This document shows positions 25,597 through 34,939 of a DNA stretch of 64,000 bases, piece by piece; position 1 is the stretch's first letter; each line of letters opens with the position of its first letter. A program made the translations under genes and the position numbers. The stretch comes from Microvirga lupini (lineage in GTDB: Bacteria; Pseudomonadota; Alphaproteobacteria; Rhizobiales; Beijerinckiaceae). A model generated the notes under the pieces. The model had not been told where the DNA came from and made no database searches. It was given only the letters and a program-made list of their open reading frames with translations. The DNA lies in the NCBI RefSeq assembly GCF_014191055.1, contig NZ_JACHWB010000003.1, positions 493,966 to 557,965 of the forward strand, given 5' to 3'.

Positions 25597-28305
25597 ATGA
25601 TGGACAAGACGTTCGATCCCTCCGCTGTCGAAGCACGCATTTCCACCCGCTGGGAGGAGGCAGAGGCCTTCAAGGCCGGCCGCGAGGATCGCAAGAACGC
25701 CGTACCCTACACGATCGTCATCCCGCCGCCGAACGTGACCGGGTCGCTCCATATGGGGCACGCCCTCAACAACACGATCCAGGACATCCTTTGCCGCTTC
25801 GAGCGCATGCGGGGCAAGGACGTGCTCTGGCAGCCGGGCATGGACCACGCGGGCATCGCCACCCAGATGGTCGTGGAGCGCCAGCTGGCCGAACGCCAGA
25901 TCCAGCGCCGCGACCTCGGCCGTGAGGAATTCGTCAAGCGAGTCTGGGAGTGGAAGGAGGAGTCCGGCGGCACCATCGTGCGCCAGCTCAAGCGCCTCGG
26001 CGCCTCCTGCGACTGGTCGCGCGAACGCTTCACCATGGACGAGGGCCTGTCGCAGGCCGTGCTGAAGGTCTTCGTGGACCTCTACAGGCAGGGCCTGATC
26101 TACAAGGACAAGCGTCTCGTGAACTGGGACCCCAAGTTCCAGACCGCGATCTCGGACCTGGAGGTCATGCAGGTCGAGGTGAAGGGCAACCTCTGGCACA
26201 TCCGCTATGCCATCGACGGTCAGCCCGATCGCTCGATCACGGTTGCCACCACCCGTCCCGAGACGATGCTCGGCGACGTGGCCGTGGCGGTTCACCCGGA
26301 GGACGAGCGCTACAAGGACCTAATCGGCCAGTTCGCGATCCTGCCGCTCGTCGGACGCCGCATCCCGATCGTCGCCGACGAGTACTCCGATCCCGAGAAG
26401 GGCACCGGCGCAGTGAAGATCACGCCTGCGCACGACTTCAATGACTTCGAGGTCGGCAAGCGCCACAAGCTGCCGCTCGTCAACATTTTCGGCACCGAGG
26501 CGCAGTTGGCGCTCGCCGGCAATGAGGCCTTCCTCGAAGGTGTCGCGCAGACGGATGATCTCAGGGCCGTTCTCGCTCTCGACGGCCTTGGTCGGTTCGA
26601 AGCGCGCAAGCAGATCATCGCGATGCTCGAAGAGCGCGAGCTCCTCGTTCAGATCGAGCCGCACACGCACATGGTGCCTCATGGCGACCGCTCGAATGTG
26701 GTGATCGAGCCCTACCTCACGGACCAATGGTACGTGAACGTGAAGCCGCTCGCCGACCGCGCCCTCGACGTGGTGCGTAAGGGCCAGACCAAGTTCGTGC
26801 CCGAGAACTGGGAGAAGACCTATTTCCAGTGGCTTGAGAACATCGAGCCCTGGTGCGTCTCGCGCCAGCTCTGGTGGGGACACCAGATCCCGGCCTGGTA
26901 CGACGATCAGGGCAACGCCTATGTTGCCATGAGCGAAGAGCACGCTCGGGCTGAGGCGCGTGCGAAGCACGGGAAGGACGTCGACCTCAAGCGCGACGAG
27001 GATGTGCTCGACACGTGGTTCTCGTCCGCCCTGTGGCCGTTCTCGACCCTCGGCTGGCCTGACGATGCGCCGGAACTCAAGCGCTACTACCCGACCAACA
27101 CGCTGGTGACGGGCTTCGACATCATCTTCTTCTGGGTCGCCCGCATGATGATGATGGGCCTGCACTTCATGGACGAAGTGCCCTTCGACACGGTCTACAT
27201 CCACGCCCTCGTCCGCGACGAGAAGGGCGCCAAGATGTCGAAGTCCAAGGGCAATGTCATCGACCCGCTCGACGTGGTGGAGCAATACGGCGCCGATGCC
27301 CTGCGCATGACGCTCGCCTCCATGGCCGCGCAGGGACGTGACATCAAGTTGTCCGTGCAGCGCGTCGAGAACTACCGCAACTTCGCCACCAAGATCTGGA
27401 ACGCCGCGCGCTTCGCCGAGATGAACGAGTGTCGGCGCGTCGAGGGCTTCGATCCGAAGGCCGTCAAGGAGACGCTCAACAAATGGGCGCTCAGCGAATG
27501 CGCCAAGGCGATCAACGAGGTGTCTGCGGGCATTAAGGCCTACAAGTTCAACGAGGCGGCGCTCTCGGCCTACCGCTTCGTCTGGAACGTGTTCTGCGAC
27601 TGGACGCTCGAACTCGCCAAGCCGGTCCTGCAAGGCGCCGATTCTGCTGCGAAGAATGAAACCCGCGCGACGATCGCGTTCATCTTCGACGAGATCTGCA
27701 AGCTTCTGCACCCGTTCATGCCGTTCCTCACGGAAGAGCTGTGGGCGATCAAGGGCGAGGACGGCCCGCGGCGTGAGGCTATCCTGGCGCTGAGCGCCTG
27801 GTCGAACCTCGATCACCTTATCGACGAGCAGGCCGAGGCCGAGATCGGCTGGGTGGTGGACCTCGTCAACGAGATCCGCTCCGCCCGTTCCGAGACGAAC
27901 GTGCCGGCTGGCGCGCAGATTCCGCTCGTGCTCGTGGCCTCCTCCGTCGACGTGCAGGCTCGCGCCGGCCGCTGGGGCGATATCGTGAAGCGCCTCGCGC
28001 GCATCTCGGACATTTCCTTCACTGACGCGGCTCCGAAGAGCTCGATTCAGCTCCTCATCCGCGGCGAGGTGGCGTCGCTTCCGCTGGAGGGCGTCATCGA
28101 CCTCAATGCCGAGCGGGCACGCCTTGCCAAGGAGATTCAGAAGCTTGATGGGGAGGTGGCCAAGATCGACGCGAAGCTCGGCAACGCCGATTTCATCAAG
28201 CGTGCCCCGGAAGAGGTCGTCGAGGAGCAGCGCGAGCGGCGCGAGGAGGCCCTGACCCGGAAGGCGAAGATGGAAGAGGCGCTCGGGCGGTTGAAGGACG
28301 CGTAG
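25597..28305 (+). CDS. valS: Valyl-tRNA synthetase
   Basis: Class I aminoacyl-tRNA synthetase charging tRNA-Val. The 902-residue protein has the HIGH motif in PPPNVTGSLHMGHAL, the CP1 editing domain with TTRPETMLGD and the Asp in GTGAVKITPAHDFND, the KMSKS motif in GAKMSKSKGNVIDP, an anticodon-binding domain, and the valS-specific C-terminal coiled coil (LAKEIQKLDGEVAKIDAKLG). Two adjacent ATGs (25597 and 25600) are possible starts; no strong ribosome-binding site is visible. It follows popZ. Confidence 0.97.
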   Translation: MMDKTFDPSAVEARISTRWEEAEAFKAGREDRKNAVPYTIVIPPPNVTGSLHMGHALNNTIQDILCRFERMRGKDVLWQPGMDHAGIATQMVVERQLAERQIQRRDLGREEFVKRVWEWKEESGGTIVRQLKRLGASCDWSRERFTMDEGLSQAVLKVFVDLYRQGLIYKDKRLVNWDPKFQTAISDLEVMQVEVKGNLWHIRYAIDGQPDRSITVATTRPETMLGDVAVAVHPEDERYKDLIGQFAILPLVGRRIPIVADEYSDPEKGTGAVKITPAHDFNDFEVGKRHKLPLVNIFGTEAQLALAGNEAFLEGVAQTDDLRAVLALDGLGRFEARKQIIAMLEERELLVQIEPHTHMVPHGDRSNVVIEPYLTDQWYVNVKPLADRALDVVRKGQTKFVPENWEKTYFQWLENIEPWCVSRQLWWGHQIPAWYDDQGNAYVAMSEEHARAEARAKHGKDVDLKRDEDVLDTWFSSALWPFSTLGWPDDAPELKRYYPTNTLVTGFDIIFFWVARMMMMGLHFMDEVPFDTVYIHALVRDEKGAKMSKSKGNVIDPLDVVEQYGADALRMTLASMAAQGRDIKLSVQRVENYRNFATKIWNAARFAEMNECRRVEGFDPKAVKETLNKWALSECAKAINEVSAGIKAYKFNEAALSAYRFVWNVFCDWTLELAKPVLQGADSAAKNETRATIAFIFDEICKLLHPFMPFLTEELWAIKGEDGPRREAILALSAWSNLDHLIDEQAEAEIGWVVDLVNEIRSARSETNVPAGAQIPLVLVASSVDVQARAGRWGDIVKRLARISDISFTDAAPKSSIQLLIRGEVASLPLEGVIDLNAERARLAKEIQKLDGEVAKIDAKLGNADFIKRAPEEVVEEQRERREEALTRKAKMEEALGRLKDA

Positions 28306-28309
28306 CAGT

Positions 28310-28490
28310 CACTGTCATTCCGGGGCCGCGCAGCGGAACCCGACCCGAAGGGCCGCGCCGAAGGCGCGGAAATCCATCACCGCCAATCGAATAAAGAAAG
28401 GCGCTACGGTGATCGTAGCGCCCTTTTTCGTCGGTTTCGGGGTTATGAATTCCGGGCTCGAAGCTGACGAGCCGCCCCGGAATGACAGTG
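28310..28490. repeat. Intergenic element with 17-bp inverted ends
   Basis: CACTGTCATTCCGGGGC (28310-28326) is repeated as its exact reverse complement at 28474-28490, bracketing 181 bases between valS and mntH. The left part also contains the palindrome CCGCGCCGAAGGCGCGG. A terminator lies inside. The pattern resembles short, non-coding repeats found between genes in Methylobacteriaceae and relatives. There is no coding capacity. Only one copy is in this window, so family membership is inferred. Confidence 0.7.
28397..28428 (+). terminator. Terminator between valS and mntH
   Basis: Stem GGCGCTAC (28400-28407) and GTAGCGCC (28415-28422) with flanking AAA and TTTTT. It lies 92 bases after valS, inside the inverted-repeat element. 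The A run on the other side means it may also work on mntH transcripts from the minus strand. Confidence 0.85.
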
Positions 28491-28499
28491 TGGCGCCTC

Positions 28500-29846
28500 T
28501 TACCCTAGCACGAAGTCCACCAGCAGCTTCACATTCAGAACCACGATCACCGCCGCGATCACACCGGCAATGACGGTGAGCCAACGCGGGGTGACGAGGT
28601 CGCCCATCTTGGCTTTCGAGGCGGTCATGGTCACCAAGGGGATCACCGCGAAGGGGAGCTGGAGGCTCAGGATCACCTGACTCAGGATCAGCAGTTTCGC
28701 CGTGCCGCCCTCGCCATAGGCAATGGTGACGCCAGCCGCCGGGATGATCGCGATGCCACGGGTGATGAGGCGGCGCATCCACGGCGCCATCTTGAAGTTG
28801 ATGAAGCCCTCCATGACGATCTGGCCCGCCATGGTGGCCGTCACGGTGGAGTTGAGGCCGCAGCAGAGAAGCGATAGCCCGAACAGCATCGGCGCGATGG
28901 CGCTGCCCAGAATCGGCTGGAGCAGGGTGTGCGCCTCGCCGAGTTCGGCGATCTCCGTCCGCCCGGTTCCATGAAAGGCTGCAGCCGCCAGGATGAGCAG
29001 GGAGGCGTTGATGGTGAGCGCGAACATCAGCGCGATGGTCGAGTCCATCGTGGCAAAGCGCAGTGCTTCACGCCGCTCCTTCAGGGTGTCGCCATAGGCG
29101 CGGGTCTGCACGATGCCGGAATGGAGATAGAGGTTATGCGGCATCACCGTCGCGCCGAGGATGCCCAGCGCGAGGTAGAGCATGTCCGGATTGGTGACGA
29201 TCTCGGTCGTCGGTGCAAAGCCGGTGATCACGCCAGCCCAGTCCGGATCGGCCATGGCGATCTGGATGCCGAAGCAGATTGCGATCACGCCGAGCAGAGT
29301 GATGATGAAGGCCTCGACCCAGCGGAAGCCGAGATTCTGAAGATAGAGGATCAGGAACACGTCGAGCGCCGTGATGATGACGCCGATCTCCAGCGGAATG
29401 CCGAACAGCAGGTTCAGGCCGATGGCCGTGCCGATGACCTCGGCGAGGTCCGTGGCGCAGATGGCGAGTTCCGCGAGCAGCCACAGCCCCCAGGCGACAG
29501 GTCTTGGATACGAGTCCCGGCAGGCCTGAGCGAGGTCGCGGCCCGTGGCCACTGCAAGTCGGGCGCAGAGCGATTGCAGGACGATCGCCATGATGTTGGA
29601 GATCAGCGCCACCGAGAGCAGGGCGTATCCGTATTTCGACCCGCCGGCCAGGGAGGTCGCCCAGTTGCCTGGGTCCATGTAACCTACGGCCACCAGATAA
29701 CCCGGGCCGAGGAAAGCCGCTGCCCGGCGCCAAGTCGATCCCGGCCGCACGGCGATCGAACGGTTGACCTCCGGCAGGGAGGGCAGGTCCGAGGAGCGCC
29801 GCCATGCGGCCTTCTGCACGAGGGAGACGGGAGCCGGCTGATCCAT
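28500..29846 (-). CDS. mntH: NRAMP family divalent metal transporter
   Basis: Proton-coupled importer of Mn2+ (and Fe2+) in the inner membrane, 448 residues with about eleven helices. The metal-site motif DPGN is present in [15 protein letters not shown] (helix 1), and MPHNLYLHS marks helix 6. The ATG at 29846 is chosen; an upstream in-frame extension would run through the palindromic operator at 29862-29878. The gene stands alone. A manganese-responsive regulator is likely, given that site. Confidence 0.92.
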   Translation of the reverse strand: MDQPAPVSLVQKAAWRRSSDLPSLPEVNRSIAVRPGSTWRRAAAFLGPGYLVAVGYMDPGNWATSLAGGSKYGYALLSVALISNIMAIVLQSLCARLAVATGRDLAQACRDSYPRPVAWGLWLLAELAICATDLAEVIGTAIGLNLLFGIPLEIGVIITALDVFLILYLQNLGFRWVEAFIITLLGVIAICFGIQIAMADPDWAGVITGFAPTTEIVTNPDMLYLALGILGATVMPHNLYLHSGIVQTRAYGDTLKERREALRFATMDSTIALMFALTINASLLILAAAAFHGTGRTEIAELGEAHTLLQPILGSAIAPMLFGLSLLCCGLNSTVTATMAGQIVMEGFINFKMAPWMRRLITRGIAIIPAAGVTIAYGEGGTAKLLILSQVILSLQLPFAVIPLVTMTASKAKMGDLVTPRWLTVIAGVIAAVIVVLNVKLLVDFVLG

Positions 29847-29861
29847 GGTCACTTTCTGCAG

Positions 29862-29878
29862 TTGCAAACCATTTGCAA
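29862..29878 (-). promoter_or_regulatory. Candidate Mn-responsive operator of mntH
   Basis: TTGCAAACCATTTGCAA is a perfect palindrome (7-bp arms, 3-base centre) 15 bases upstream of the mntH start. TTGCAAA-type palindromes are reported for Mur/MntR control of Mn uptake genes in Hyphomicrobiales; the match here is from memory of the pattern and is an inference. Two TTGCA copies spaced 10 bases apart lie about 50 bases further upstream (about 29924-29938) and could be a second site. Confidence 0.65.
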
Positions 29879-30073
29879 TAAGAAGCTAGCGTGGAACAAA
29901 CGCTCCGGCAAGAGGAGAGTTGCACAAAGTTGCATCGGGACCGGTGCTTTAACCCCAATGGACTGCCGGCCTGTTGGAGGAGGTGGACTGTAGACGGTTC
30001 CCGCGTGACAAGTCCCTTGAGGTTTGCTCTAGGTTTCCCAAAACCTGAACAGATTTCAGATTAAGGGATGGAC

Positions 30074-32050
30074 ATGCTCGAGAGCGTCCTGATTGCCAAT
30101 CGCGGCGAGATCGCGTGCCGCATCATCCACACTGCCAAACGGCTGGGAATGCGCACCATTGCGGTCTATTCGGAAGCGGATGCCGATTCGCTGTTCGTCC
30201 AGATGGCGGACGAGGCTCATCTCATCGGCCCGCCCCCCGCCCGCGAGAGCTATCTCCAGATCGACCGGATCATCGAGGTCGCCAAGCGCACGAAGGCCGC
30301 TTCCATCCATCCCGGCTACGGCTTCCTGTCCGAGCGGGCCGAGTTCGCCGAGGCCTGTGCGGCGAATGGCATCGTGTTCGTCGGCCCGCCGGCCTCCGCC
30401 ATCAAGGCCATGGGCCTGAAGGATGCCGCCAAGGCCCTGGTGCAGCAGGCCGGCGTGCCGGTGGTGCCGGGCTACCACGGCGCCAAGCAGGATCCGGATT
30501 TCCTGCGCCAGAAGGCTTACGAGATCGGCTATCCGGTTCTCATCAAGGCGGTCGCGGGCGGCGGCGGCAAGGGCATGCGGCGAGTCGAGAAGGCAGCCGA
30601 TTTCGATGCCGCCCTGGAGAGCGCCCAGCGTGAAGCTGCGGGCGCCTTCGGCGATCCACGTGTGCTGGTGGAGAAATACATTCTCTCGCCGCGTCACATC
30701 GAGATCCAGGTTTTCGCCGACCAGCACGGCAACGTGGTGCATCTGTTCGAGCGCGACTGCTCGCTCCAGCGCCGCCACCAGAAGGTCATCGAGGAGGCAC
30801 CGGCTCCCGGCATGCCGCCCGAGATGCGCGACGTGATGGGCCGCGCCGCTGTCGAAGCCGCCCGCGCGGTCGGCTATGTGGGCGCCGGAACGGTCGAGTT
30901 CATCGCCGATGGCCGCGAAGGCCTGCGCCCGGACCGCTTCTACTTCATGGAGATGAACACCCGCTTGCAGGTGGAGCATCCCGTCACCGAGGCGATCACG
31001 GGGCTCGACCTGGTGGAACTGCAGTTCCGCGCGGCCTCCGGTGAGACGCTGCCGTTCTCGCAAGACGATCTCGCCATCGACGGCCATGCGGTCGAGGCGC
31101 GTCTCTACGCCGAGGATCCCGAGAAGGAGTTCCTGCCCTCGACCGGCAAGCTCTGGGCGCTGGAATTCCCGGAAGGCGAGGGCATCCGCATCGACACTGG
31201 CGTGGAAGCCGGAGTGGAGGTCACGCCCTATTACGATCCGATGATCGCCAAGGTCATCGCGCACGGCGCAACCCGCGAGGAAGCTTTGGACAAGCTCGCG
31301 GAGGCGCTCGGGCAGACCATCGTGGCCGGCCCCAAGACCAACGCTGCCTTCCTCAAGAAGCTCTGCGAGGCGGAAGGGTTCAGGGCAGGGCGGTTCGACA
31401 CCGGTTTCATCGACCGCAATCTTGATGCGCTCGGTGTCGGGCCTAAGCCCCGCGACGATGTCGCCGTGTCGTTCGGCGCGGCGGCGCTCATCTCGCGGGA
31501 AATCGAGCGGCTGCGCATGGCCGAACTGCAGAAGAGCGATGAGCCGTCCTCGCCCTGGTCGAACCCGGATGGCTTCCAGCTGCTGGGAGCCCGCAGCGTC
31601 GGCGTGCCGCTTCTCGTCGATGGCGAGCGGGTCGATGCACGCGAGATCTTCAGTCCGGAGCATCACGGCGCGAGCACGGTGGCTTTCGGTGAGAGCGACC
31701 CTTGGGCCGATGAGCAGATCGACCAGGAGGTGGAGGCGCCGCACGGCGTCTACATCCTGCGCAACGGACGCCAGACGCTGGTGCAGCCCTACGACCCGTT
31801 CGATGTGGATCTCGAGCACATGGACGAGGGCGGCTCGGTCAAGGCCCCGATGCACGGCAAACTTGTCGCCGTCTTCGTGCAGCCCGGTGATCGGGTCGAA
31901 AAGGGGCAGCGGCTTGCCATCGTCGAGGCGATGAAGATGGAGCACGTGCTCCTGGCGCCCTCCGATGCCGAGGTGGCTGAGATCGCCGCCGAACCGGGTG
32001 CGCAGGTGGCGGAAGGCGCGCGCCTGATTGTGCTCAAGACAGAGGAATAG
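30074..32050 (+). CDS. Biotin-dependent acyl-CoA carboxylase alpha subunit, MccA-like
   Basis: Carries biotin carboxylase and biotin carboxyl carrier domains: ATP-dependent carboxylation of biotin, then transfer to an acyl-CoA by a beta subunit. The 658-residue protein starts MLESVLIANRGEIACRII, has the ATP-grasp loop AVAGGGGKGMR, FERDCSLQRRHQKV and EMNTRLQVEHPVTE, and ends with a carrier domain whose biotin Lys is about 621 in EAMKMEH. ATG 30074 is better spaced from AAGGG (30063-30067) than ATG 30068. Domain order and length fit 3-methylcrotonyl-CoA or propionyl-CoA carboxylase. No beta subunit or leucine or propionate catabolic gene is adjacent, which is unusual for MCC. Confidence 0.88.
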   Translation: MLESVLIANRGEIACRIIHTAKRLGMRTIAVYSEADADSLFVQMADEAHLIGPPPARESYLQIDRIIEVAKRTKAASIHPGYGFLSERAEFAEACAANGIVFVGPPASAIKAMGLKDAAKALVQQAGVPVVPGYHGAKQDPDFLRQKAYEIGYPVLIKAVAGGGGKGMRRVEKAADFDAALESAQREAAGAFGDPRVLVEKYILSPRHIEIQVFADQHGNVVHLFERDCSLQRRHQKVIEEAPAPGMPPEMRDVMGRAAVEAARAVGYVGAGTVEFIADGREGLRPDRFYFMEMNTRLQVEHPVTEAITGLDLVELQFRAASGETLPFSQDDLAIDGHAVEARLYAEDPEKEFLPSTGKLWALEFPEGEGIRIDTGVEAGVEVTPYYDPMIAKVIAHGATREEALDKLAEALGQTIVAGPKTNAAFLKKLCEAEGFRAGRFDTGFIDRNLDALGVGPKPRDDVAVSFGAAALISREIERLRMAELQKSDEPSSPWSNPDGFQLLGARSVGVPLLVDGERVDAREIFSPEHHGASTVAFGESDPWADEQIDQEVEAPHGVYILRNGRQTLVQPYDPFDVDLEHMDEGGSVKAPMHGKLVAVFVQPGDRVEKGQRLAIVEAMKMEHVLLAPSDAEVAEIAAEPGAQVAEGARLIVLKTEE

Positions 32051-32104
32051 CCTGCGTCGCATCGCCGGATTTCCGATCCTGCTGGCGCATGGTTGAAAGC
32101 GAAC

Positions 32105-32542
32105 ATGGCCCTTCACCTGATCAAACTCTGCGTCGGCTGCGACTCGATCACCGATCTCGAGGAATGGATCGAGGAGAACCGCGCGCTTCATCGCAGGCTC
32201 GGACGCGACTACGAGCAGACGCACACGACCCGCATGGTTCCCAAACGCGTGGAAGAGCTTCTGGGCGGCGGTTCGCTATACTGGGTCATCAAAGGCCAAG
32301 TGGCGGCCCGACAGGCGCTCCTCGATATCCGCCCCTTCACCGACGGCGATGGGATCGGACGCTGTCGTCTGGTGCTTGACCCTAGGGTGGTGGCCGTGGA
32401 GCCAAGGCCCTACAGGCCATTCCAAGGCTGGCGCTATCTCGTTGCGAAGGACGCCCCGCGTGATATTGATGGGAAGGCTGGCGATCTCGCCAAGATGCCC
32501 GAGGACATGCGTCGAGAACTGGCCGAACTCGGTCTTCTCTAA
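32105..32542 (+). CDS. DUF1489 family protein
   Basis: A 145-residue cytoplasmic protein of the alphaproteobacterial family DUF1489, function unknown. Landmarks are MALHLIKLCVGCDSI, HTTRMVPKR, GGSLYWVIKGQVAARQ and FQGWRYL. It starts 54 bases after the carboxylase subunit and may be read through from it. No catalytic motif is evident. The conserved Cys and His residues near the N-terminus could bind metal, but that is speculation. Confidence 0.85.
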   Translation: MALHLIKLCVGCDSITDLEEWIEENRALHRRLGRDYEQTHTTRMVPKRVEELLGGGSLYWVIKGQVAARQALLDIRPFTDGDGIGRCRLVLDPRVVAVEPRPYRPFQGWRYLVAKDAPRDIDGKAGDLAKMPEDMRRELAELGLL

Positions 32543-32569
32543 CTTATGTGAATCCGCGGAGGCGTAGTG

Positions 32570-32830
32570 ATGAAGATCCCGATTATCTTGTCCCTGCTTC
32601 TGATTGGCGCAGCCGGTCCAGCGCTTGCGAAGGATTGCCGCACGCCGCACCTCCCGCCCGGCATGGAAGTCCGGCTGCCGCCTGGCTGCGAGGAGCCCCT
32701 CCCGCCCCGTGGCTCTAAGGAGGAGAGACGAGGCGGCCTGAAGGGGGAGCAGGGCTTCATCGATCTCGGCAACGGAACCCAGGTGCGGATCAGCGGGCGC
32801 GTCCGGACGGAATTCGGCATATCCCGTTAG
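32570..32830 (+). CDS. Small secreted RcnB-like hypothetical protein
   Basis: An 86-residue precursor with a signal peptide (MKIPIILSLLLIGAAGPALA, cleavage near residue 20). The mature part has CRTPHLPPGMEVRLPPGCEE, with two Cys that could pair, a basic Lys/Arg-rich stretch and a short Gly-Asn segment near the end. GGAGGC at 32558-32563 gives good spacing to the ATG at 32570. It is 28 bases after DUF1489. I do not recognise a family with confidence, and the RcnB comparison rests only on being small, periplasmic and Pro-rich. Confidence 0.7.
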   Translation: MKIPIILSLLLIGAAGPALAKDCRTPHLPPGMEVRLPPGCEEPLPPRGSKEERRGGLKGEQGFIDLGNGTQVRISGRVRTEFGISR

Positions 32831-32910
32831 ACTTTTTTGCTGGGGATCCTCCTGGAACCTCGCTGGCGCAATTTGCATTGGCTCAGCAGTTTAGTTGAGT
32901 GGAGGTTCCG

Positions 32911-33267
32911 ATGCTGATGTGCGCATCCGAAGGCCGGCACTGGCGTTACGAGGTCTGCGAGCATGACGACGGCTATCTCGTCCAAATGCGCGACCTGACG
33001 ACCGGCGAGCTGGATGAAGAATTCTCCACCATCTTCCGCACCCTGCCTGTCGCCTTCGCCTATGCCGAGATGTCGGCGGCCTACGAGCGCTATGCGGCCT
33101 GCGAGCTGGAGCAGTCGGAGGACGAGCAGATCGAGTTCGATGTGGAAGCGACCGAGCGTCATTTCATCGATCTGAGCGACAGGCTGCACGATTCGGGCAT
33201 TAATGGAGTCGTCGTTCAGGCTTGGGAGCGCGAAAGTCAGCGTGGCGCTGTGCGCCTTCTGCACTGA
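32911..33267 (+). CDS. Hypothetical protein, 118 residues
   Basis: Acidic soluble protein without signal or membrane segment. The N-terminal half (WRYEVCEHDDGYLVQMRDL, then DEEFSTIFRTLPVAFAYAEM) looks like a small alpha-beta fold; the second half is Glu-rich and helical. GGAGG at 32901-32905 precedes the ATG at 32911. It is flanked by an 80-base gap upstream and a hairpin downstream. I do not recognise the family. Confidence 0.72.
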   Translation: MLMCASEGRHWRYEVCEHDDGYLVQMRDLTTGELDEEFSTIFRTLPVAFAYAEMSAAYERYAACELEQSEDEQIEFDVEATERHFIDLSDRLHDSGINGVVVQAWERESQRGAVRLLH

Positions 33268-33282
33268 AACTTGATCGGCCGG

Positions 33283-33309
33283 CAGCGGCTTCGCGTTTGC
33301 AAGCCGCTG
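33283..33309 (+). repeat. Hairpin after the 118-residue gene
   Basis: CAGCGGCTT (33283-33291) and AAGCCGCTG (33301-33309) form a perfect 9-bp stem. There is no T run after it, so it may be an mRNA-stabilising or weak terminator structure 16 bases after the stop. Confidence 0.5.
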
Positions 33310-33360
33310 TCGCCCCTCTAGCATCTCTCCACCACGACTCACGTCGATGATGGAGCTCCC

Positions 33361-34068
33361 ATGGCCGATCTATCCGCTTTCCCAATTTCCACCCGCTGGC
33401 CGGCCCAGCACCCCGACCGCATTCAGCTCTATTCCACGCCCACGCCGAATGGCGTGAAGGTCTCCATCATGCTGGAGGAGACCGGGCTCGCTTACGAGCC
33501 GCACTTCATCGATATCGGCAAGAACGAGACTTGGATTCCCGAGTACCTGGCGCTGAACCCGAACGGCAAGATCCCGGCCATTATCGATCCGAATGGCCCG
33601 GGCGGAAAGCCGCTCGCCCTGTTCGAGTCGGGCGCCATCCTCCTGTATCTGGCCGAGAAGACCGGGCAGCTCCTGCCGTCCGACCCGGCGCGCCGCTACG
33701 AAACCATCCAGTGGGTGTTCTTCCAGATGGCCGCGGTTGGCCCTATGTTCGGTCAGCTCGGATTCTTCCATAAGTTCGCCGGCCGCGAGATCGAGGACAA
33801 GCGGCCGCTGGAGCGGTACCGCAATGAGTCCAAGCGCCTCCTCGGCGTGCTCGAAACTCGGCTCGATGGTCGCGACTGGATCATGGGCGAGGACTACACC
33901 ATCGCGGACATCTCCCTGCTGGGCTGGGTGCGCAACCTGATCGGCTTCTACGGCGCTGGGGAACTGGTCGAGTTCGACAGCCTCAAGCGCGTGCCGGCAT
34001 GGCTGGAGCGGGGGCTGGCCCGTCCAGCGGTTCAGCGCGGCCTCACCATTCCGGCACGCCCGGAGTGA
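33361..34068 (+). CDS. Glutathione S-transferase, YfcG/YghU-like
   Basis: A 235-residue cytosolic GST. The N-terminal thioredoxin-fold domain has LYSTPTPNGVKVSIMLEE, PEYLALNPNGKIPAIID (cis-Pro) and ESGAILLYLAEKTG, which match the nu-class YfcG and YghU enzymes that act as disulphide reductases with two bound glutathiones. The C-terminal helical domain has GEDYTIADISLLGWV. The Thr-Pro-Asn in TPTPNG replaces the catalytic Ser or Tyr of other classes, as in YfcG. It stands alone. Confidence 0.9.
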   Translation: MADLSAFPISTRWPAQHPDRIQLYSTPTPNGVKVSIMLEETGLAYEPHFIDIGKNETWIPEYLALNPNGKIPAIIDPNGPGGKPLALFESGAILLYLAEKTGQLLPSDPARRYETIQWVFFQMAAVGPMFGQLGFFHKFAGREIEDKRPLERYRNESKRLLGVLETRLDGRDWIMGEDYTIADISLLGWVRNLIGFYGAGELVEFDSLKRVPAWLERGLARPAVQRGLTIPARPE

Positions 34069-34150
34069 CCCTGCGGCTGCCGCATTTGTCCAGGCGGCAA
34101 TTTACATCCGCCCTATCCCGGCCCACATGTTGGGGTGGGGACATAGAACT

Positions 34151-34861
34151 ATGATGCTTCTTTTCGGAATCGCCGCAGTCGCCCTTCTGTGGTGGCTCGG
34201 CAAGACCTACACGCGTGCCGACGCGAAGGTTTTGGCCAAGGCCGTCAGGACGGTCGGCGGAGTCGCTGCTTTGGGTGCTGCCGTGTGGGTAGGTGCCAAA
34301 GGGCAACCCGGTCTTGCGCTCCTCATCGGCGGACTGGGAGCCTGGGCGCTGGGATGGAACGTCGTCAGCCTGCCCGGGCCGTGGAGCCGGTTTCAGCCCC
34401 AGCCGGGCCGCTTCTCCCGCATCCGCTCGGCCATGATCGAGATGGAGATCGACCATGCGACGGGTGCCGTCGAAGGCACCGTTCTGGTCGGGGCCTTCGC
34501 GGGACGGCGCCTGTCCAGCCTCGATCCTGGGAGCCTGCGCCGCCTCTATGACGAATGCAGCGCCCACGATCCGCAGGGCGTCCCCCTTCTAGAGGCGTAT
34601 CTTGATCGCCGGTTTTCCGGCTGGCGTGAAAACGCTCAGGGAGATCGTGACACGCGGACGCGCACTCATGCGCAGTCGGGCGTAATGACGAAAGAGGAAG
34701 CCTATCAAATCCTGGGGCTTCAGCCGGGTGCGAGCCTCGACGAGGTCCGAAAAGCGCATCGAACCTTGATGAAGAGGCTCCATCCCGATCATGGAGGCAC
34801 GGCGTATCTTGCGGCTCGTGTGAACGAGGCGCGAGAAGTCCTGCTGGGCCGACATCGCTGA
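34151..34861 (+). CDS. Membrane-anchored J-domain protein
   Basis: A 236-residue protein with two membrane segments (about 1-17 and 39-70) and a C-terminal J domain (about 177-236) containing the HPD motif in KRLHPDHGG that stimulates Hsp70 ATPase. The central domain with FSRIRSAMIEMEIDHATGAVEG and DPQGVPLLEAYLDRRF is typical of alphaproteobacterial DjlA-like/TIM14-like proteins. The start at MMLLFG (34151) is chosen; ATG 34127 is also open. It probably recruits DnaK to the inner membrane. It converges with the carboxypeptidase gene. Confidence 0.85.
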   Translation: MMLLFGIAAVALLWWLGKTYTRADAKVLAKAVRTVGGVAALGAAVWVGAKGQPGLALLIGGLGAWALGWNVVSLPGPWSRFQPQPGRFSRIRSAMIEMEIDHATGAVEGTVLVGAFAGRRLSSLDPGSLRRLYDECSAHDPQGVPLLEAYLDRRFSGWRENAQGDRDTRTRTHAQSGVMTKEEAYQILGLQPGASLDEVRKAHRTLMKRLHPDHGGTAYLAARVNEAREVLLGRHR

Positions 34862-34890
34862 TACTCCACGCGCGATCCGGTTGCGTCAGA

Positions 34891-34922
34891 CTGAGACGGT
34901 GCAAACACACGCACCGTCTCAG
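34891..34922. repeat. Hairpin between convergent genes
   Basis: CTGAGACGGTGC (34891-34902) and GCACCGTCTCAG (34911-34922) form a perfect 12-bp stem with an 8-base loop in the 78-base gap between the J-domain gene and the carboxypeptidase gene. It lacks a T run on either side but may still act as a two-way transcription barrier. Confidence 0.6.
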
Positions 34923-34939
34923 GGGCCTTCAATTCTGTC

